Shown here piece after piece: positions 62,219 to 64,000 of a DNA stretch of 64,000 nt (the first letter of the stretch is position 1; each line of letters starts with the position of its first letter). Location of the stretch: positions 186,001-250,000 of the forward strand of contig NZ_MCUW01000012.1 in NCBI RefSeq assembly GCF_002873335.1. Reading direction: 5' to 3'. The translations under genes and the position numbers were made by a program. The notes beneath the pieces were generated by a model that had not been told where the DNA came from, did not search any database, and saw only the letters and a list, made by a program, of their open reading frames with translations. The stretch is from Vibrio sp. 10N.286.49.B1. GTDB lineage: Bacteria; Pseudomonadota; Gammaproteobacteria; Enterobacterales; Vibrionaceae.

Positions 62219-62480
62219 TGAATATTAAAATGTATCGTGAAGAATTTAAATTAAAGCCATTAAGCAGATGACTGAAAAAGGTCGCAGTATAGTTGGAGTT
62301 GCCGCTTCTACTCATCGTCTCTATGACTGGATCAAACGGTATGCCCAGACTCCTCTCTTCATCAAATCAAGTCCGAAGAAAACACAGAGGTCCGTCGACT
62401 CAAAAAAATTGCAACGGATGACTGAAGATCGTGACATTCTAAATAAAGCCGCGGTGTACTTAACACGTCAGTCTGATTGA
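62219..62480 (+). pseudogene. IS3-family orfA remnant
   Basis: The start MNIKMYREEFK stops early; after frameshifts the sequence reads MTEKGRSIVGVAASTHRLYD, WIKRYAQTPLF and later MTEDRDILNKAAVYLTRQS. These are pieces of an IS3 OrfA (ITERGHSVxEVAxRLGxSTHSLYxWIKKY, VTEERDILKKAAVYFARQS). A few residues are deleted between each piece. No orfB follows. Confidence 0.75.
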
Positions 62481-62507
62481 TTGAGGTATACCTTTATCAA
62501 AACCAAT

Positions 62508-62731
62508 ATGCCTATCTGGGCTGTACGAGCCTATCTACCATCATGGGCTCTAAGCGACTGAATATAGAGGAAGTCGTTCGTGAATCGGGAACAAATAGGA
62601 ATACCATTACTCGCTTGTACCATGAAACGAATAACCGTATAGATCTTGAAAATTTGGAGAAGTTATGTCAGTACTTAGAATGCTAAGTAAGTGACCTTCT
62701 TGAGTATGTAGGTGAAGATCAGGCGATATAA
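62508..62731 (+). pseudogene. Small XRE-type helix-turn-helix regulator, broken
   Basis: After an ATG at 62508 and a frameshift, the frame reads GSKRLNIEEVVRESGTNRNT and ITRLYHETNNRIDLENLEKL, then CQYLEC. A TAA at 62684-62686 follows, then VSDLLEYVGEDQAI in the same frame to TAA at 62731. The family (small Cro/CI-type proteins) reads LECQVSDLLEYV here, so a CAA-to-TAA change truncates it. A shortened product from the ATG at 62543 region is conceivable. Confidence 0.68.
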
Positions 62732-62951
62732 AGTATATTTGGGATAAAAAGTTCTAATGTTGGGCTGGGAATTTAGAAAAGTTAGGATGAAAATTAAATT
62801 CAACACTCGAGTTTTTATGTTGGTCCCAATCTGGTCCCCAAAGAAATTTATCGCTTATAATTTTTAGGTAATGAGTATTACAGACACACAAAAACGCGCA
62901 AGGAGCGCTTTATTTTCAATATTTTGAAATTGCATAACATGAAGAAGAGAT
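62732..62951. other. Short intergenic region before tRNA-Gly
   Basis: No gene is visible. TGGTCCCAATCTGGTCCCCA near 62822 resembles sequences often found beside tRNA-integrated elements, but no integrase gene and no second copy of the tRNA end was seen in the window. Confidence 0.3.
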
Positions 62952-63026
<75 letters not shown>

Positions 63027-63242
63027 ACATCGTTGGTACGAGGTAGATAATGCCACATTCGCTCAGAATGGAAAGCGTTATTTTGCACTTAAGTGTTTGT
63101 TTGCGCATTTTTTATTCTTAATGCTTAGTGTTTGTTCACCGCCTGTTGTCTTCAAAATAAAAACCGTGATGAATCGCACAGTTTGGTAGTCAAACTCATC
63201 GCCCACCACGGTATGTTTCTTAAACAGCTATATCAACGGTAA

Positions 63243-64000
63243 TCAACAATCTCGAAAAATATCGAGCGTTTGCGGCGTTACGCCCCCAGCCTGTGGGTCA
63301 AGTGCGGGAAACAAAAGGCTGATCCCTGACTCTCGTAACCCCAACCATTTCATCATAGTGGCGTGTACTTGGTCACTTGATGTGGTTGGTATCACTCGAC
63401 CACGCGACAGTAGCAGATCACTGCCTTCTGAAATGTCAGGGTACTCACCTAGAATGCGCGACCCTTTCACTGCGCCCCCCATCACAAACGAGTGACTGCC
63501 CCACCCATGGTCGGTACCAGCAGTACCATTTGGAATTAATGTTCGGCCGAACTCAGAATGTGTGAATGAGGTAACGTGCTCATCAAGTCCTTCTGCTTCC
63601 ATTGCTTGATGAAACACATCAAGCGCTTCGGCTAAATCAAACAATAGTGCTGCTTGTTTCTCAGATTGCCCAGAATGGGTATCAAAGCCTCCCAATTTGC
63701 AACTAAAATACTGTAGGCCATGGTTAAACTTGTCTCGGTTAACGATAAGCTTAAACACCGTCGCCAATTGTTGGCCGATGCCTGTTTCTGGGAATGGGTG
63801 CCCCGTCTCCATTTCCAAGATGTCAGCAAATTCCGAGTATAAATCGGTCGATTCTGTTGCTAGCGTTGCGTAGTGGCGCTCAAAGACATTATTGTAGTTT
63901 TCTTGGGTATGTAGGGCGTCAAACAACTGCCGATCTCGACCAGAGGGATCATTAAATAGATCATGGGGTGGTTTCACCCCCACAGAGTTCGATTGCTCAA
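63243..64000 (-). CDS. DUF1501 family protein (N-terminus beyond window edge)
   Basis: The frame is open to the right edge (upstream residues QSNSVGVKPPHD continue past the nominal GTG at 63983), so the true start lies outside. The visible 250 residues are the C-terminal part of a DUF1501 protein: CKLGGFDTHSGQSEKQAALL, TSFTHSEFGRTLIPNG and GTDHGWGSHSFVMGGAVKG. DUF1501 proteins have a sulfatase/alkaline-phosphatase-like fold and are usually exported by the Tat system; a DUF1800 gene is a common neighbour. Its role is not established. Confidence 0.88.
   Translation of the reverse strand, partial: EQSNSVGVKPPHDLFNDPSGRDRQLFDALHTQENYNNVFERHYATLATESTDLYSEFADILEMETGHPFPETGIGQQLATVFKLIVNRDKFNHGLQYFSCKLGGFDTHSGQSEKQAALLFDLAEALDVFHQAMEAEGLDEHVTSFTHSEFGRTLIPNGTAGTDHGWGSHSFVMGGAVKGSRILGEYPDISEGSDLLLSRGRVIPTTSSDQVHATMMKWLGLRESGISLLFPALDPQAGGVTPQTLDIFRDC

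Overview
The window looks like chromosomal DNA from a marine gammaproteobacterium, most likely a Vibrionaceae member. The grounds are protein style, moderate base composition, many good Shine-Dalgarno sites, a tRNA-Gly(UCC) of gammaproteobacterial type, a P-II regulator and several RpoN-type promoters. No ribosomal or other core gene is present to fix the genus. Almost everything is accessory catabolism: uptake systems, flavin dehydrogenases, amidohydrolases and local regulators, separated by insertion-sequence debris.

Layout. 0-3.4 kb: edge-truncated amino-acid binding protein, IS5-like debris, a CynX/NimT-type MFS exporter and a secreted DUF6515-like protein. 3.4-14.7 kb: one long minus-strand ureide operon with an RpoN promoter in front (polar amino-acid-type ABC transporter, RpiR regulator, BASS carrier, amidase, HpxW-type oxamate amidohydrolase, PucG-type ureidoglycine-glyoxylate aminotransferase, AllC-type allantoate amidohydrolase, DUF5718-like protein). 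15.2-17.6 kb: APC permease, P-II protein and a 180-residue unknown. 17.9-23.6 kb: three-subunit amino-acid dehydrogenase (HcnABC/opine-oxidase type), RidA, ornithine cyclodeaminase family protein and an AraC regulator. 24.1-25.4 kb: Crp-like regulator and two DUF202 proteins. 26-29.7 kb: a decaying sugar locus (MFS sugar porter between a deleted SDR and a sulfatase stub) and a broken IS3 element. 30.1-38.4 kb: YhfZ-type regulator, GlpD-like, FGGY kinase, membrane protein, AGPS-like flavoprotein and GlcF-like Fe-S protein. 38.9-46.4 kb: AraC regulator, Gfo/Idh-like protein, CBS-DUF294 protein, sulfatase and sodium:solute symporter. 47.2-51.3 kb: allantoin genes (PuuE-type allantoinase, racemase, GntR) divergent from an NCS1 permease. 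51.5-52.2 kb: wreckage of a second amidase-hpxW pair. 52.2-62 kb: an eight-gene minus-strand operon (TRAP transporter, DHDPS-family enzyme, dihydropyrimidinase family, M20 amidohydrolase, a 948-residue triple-fusion flavoenzyme, GntR). 62.2-64 kb: IS3 debris, a broken XRE gene, tRNA-Gly and an edge-truncated DUF1501 protein.

How it fits together. The 47-51 kb genes would import, racemise and open allantoin; the 4-9 kb genes would carry allantoate to ureidoglycine, oxalurate and oxamate/oxalate. The broken amidase-hpxW pair beside the allantoin permease suggests the two halves once sat together. The most unusual unit is the 52-62 kb operon. It combines cyclic-amide opening, N-acyl hydrolysis and amino-acid oxidation, and its oxidase fuses into one chain the three subunits that are separate genes at 17.9-20.8 kb. 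Three promoters (49.66, 49.86 and 62.05 kb) share one design: an RpoN -24/-12 element with a GntR-type palindrome at the predicted start of transcription. Functions are inferred from motifs and context; no database search was run.
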